Assembly: GCF_000817735.3 (NCBI RefSeq) | Contig: NZ_JTJC03000003.1 | Coordinates: 310,001-374,000 of the forward strand | Source: Scytonema millei VB511283 | GTDB lineage: Bacteria; Cyanobacteriota; Cyanobacteriia; Cyanobacteriales; Chroococcidiopsidaceae | Length of the DNA: 64,000 nucleotides | Reading direction: 5' to 3' | Part shown: in pieces, positions 63,639 through 64,000 of the stretch | How positions within the stretch are numbered: position 1 is the first letter of the stretch | How the letters are laid out: the number at the start of each line of letters is the position of its first letter | Notes under the pieces: generated by a model | Told to the model about the DNA's origin: nothing | What the model saw: only the letters and a program-made list of their open reading frames with translations | Database searches by the model: none | Program-made: the position numbers and the translations under genes

Positions 63639-63664
63639 GACCGCCACAGAATCCAACTGTCATA

Positions 63665-63893
63665 TTTTACCAGGAAGGGAGCAGGGAGCAGTTATCAGGG
63701 AGCAGGGAGCAGGGAGCAGGAAGCAGTGAAAAGAGAGCAGTGAATCCTGACCAGTAAATCCTGACCAGTTAACAAGCCACTACACTCCACACCCCACACC
63801 CCACACCCCACACCCCACACCCCACACCCCACACCCTATTTACTACTAGCCACTCCCGACTCCCGACTCCCGACTCCCGACTCCCCGAAGGAT
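63665..63893. repeat. Long mosaic of 7-bp repeats
   Basis: GGGAGCA units, then an unusually regular array of about eight ACACCCC units (63786-63836), then about five CTCCCGA units. Almost the whole gap between purB and the next gene is repetitive. Confidence 0.9.
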
Positions 63894-63901
63894 CGCATGT
63901 T

Positions 63902-64000
63902 TTACCCGTTCACAACCGTACCGCCGTTGGGATGAATGACTTGACCTGCAATATAGGAAGAATCATCTGAGGCAAGAAATACGTAGCTGGGGGCAATTTC
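63902..64000 (-). CDS. Short-chain dehydrogenase/reductase, C-terminal end
   Basis: The last 32 residues of a protein that enters from the right edge: EIAPSYVFLASDDSSYIAGQ, then VIHPNGGTVVNG and stop. The ASDDSSYI-GQ-hPNGG ending is the typical C-terminus of glucose-dehydrogenase-like SDR enzymes. The coenzyme and active-site parts lie outside the window. Confidence 0.85.
   Translation of the reverse strand, partial: EIAPSYVFLASDDSSYIAGQVIHPNGGTVVNG

Noticed and set aside
63665-63893. Repeat array as possible CRISPR
   Set aside because: Units are 7 bp and contiguous, without spacers of constant length, and there are no cas genes.

Overview
The window is chromosomal DNA of a cyanobacterium. 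Two photosystem II genes in their usual divergent arrangement (psbN and psbH), crtD, ictB, a GUN4-domain gene, an NADP isocitrate dehydrogenase and several families known mainly from cyanobacteria show this. So does the very frequent octamer GCGATCGC (HIP1). The abundance of short tandem repeats with 7-base units, including one inside the RNase P RNA gene, points to a Chroococcidiopsis-like or heterocystous lineage, but this genus-level guess is weak. No tRNA or rRNA gene, CRISPR array, prophage or replication origin was recognised.

Layout. 1-7.6 kb: an open-ended unknown gene, murT, ictB, a GH16 glucanase-like gene, a GAF protein with a degenerate histidine-kinase core, and a GUN4-domain gene. 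7.8-20.5 kb: icd, a membrane pentapeptide protein, crtD, a Ser/Thr kinase, a tightly coupled radical-SAM/methyltransferase pair, a FadL-type porin and two unknown cyanobacterial genes. 20.8-30.3 kb: GH38 alpha-mannosidase, psbN/psbH, tatA, pth, rpsU, a TPR protein, and a nucleoside hydrolase and cytosine deaminase transcribed divergently from only 17 bp. 30.6-35.8 kb: a large hybrid histidine kinase split by a complete IS605-type element (tnpA and tnpB). 36-45.9 kb: a REC-PAS-GGDEF-EAL protein, an ABC-2 permease, a zeta-toxin-like kinase with a small overlapping partner, a MITE, a GNAT, a BMP-type nucleoside permease, a 2OG oxygenase and several conserved unknowns. 46-56.8 kb: rnpB, corA, a duplicated-domain protein, a pentapeptide protein, a PhoX-like phosphatase, ureG, a DUF1517 protein, a PotD-like binding protein, an apparently interrupted stress-protein gene and rubredoxin. 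56.8-64 kb: ATPase and binding protein of the BMP transporter, an AllA-like gene, a beta-hydroxyacid dehydrogenase, DUF1823 and DUF4126 genes, purB and the end of an SDR gene.

Connections. A recurring theme is salvage of nucleosides and nucleobases: the three-part BMP transporter (permease 15 kb away from its partners), nucleoside hydrolase, cytosine deaminase, AllA-like ureidoglycolate lyase, UreG and PurB. A second theme is signalling with damaged or unusual kinases. The strongest structural signal is the repeat load. 7-bp (and some 9-bp) tandem repeats fill most intergenic gaps, supply or abut stop codons, sit inside rnpB, and are translated in frame within at least three proteins.
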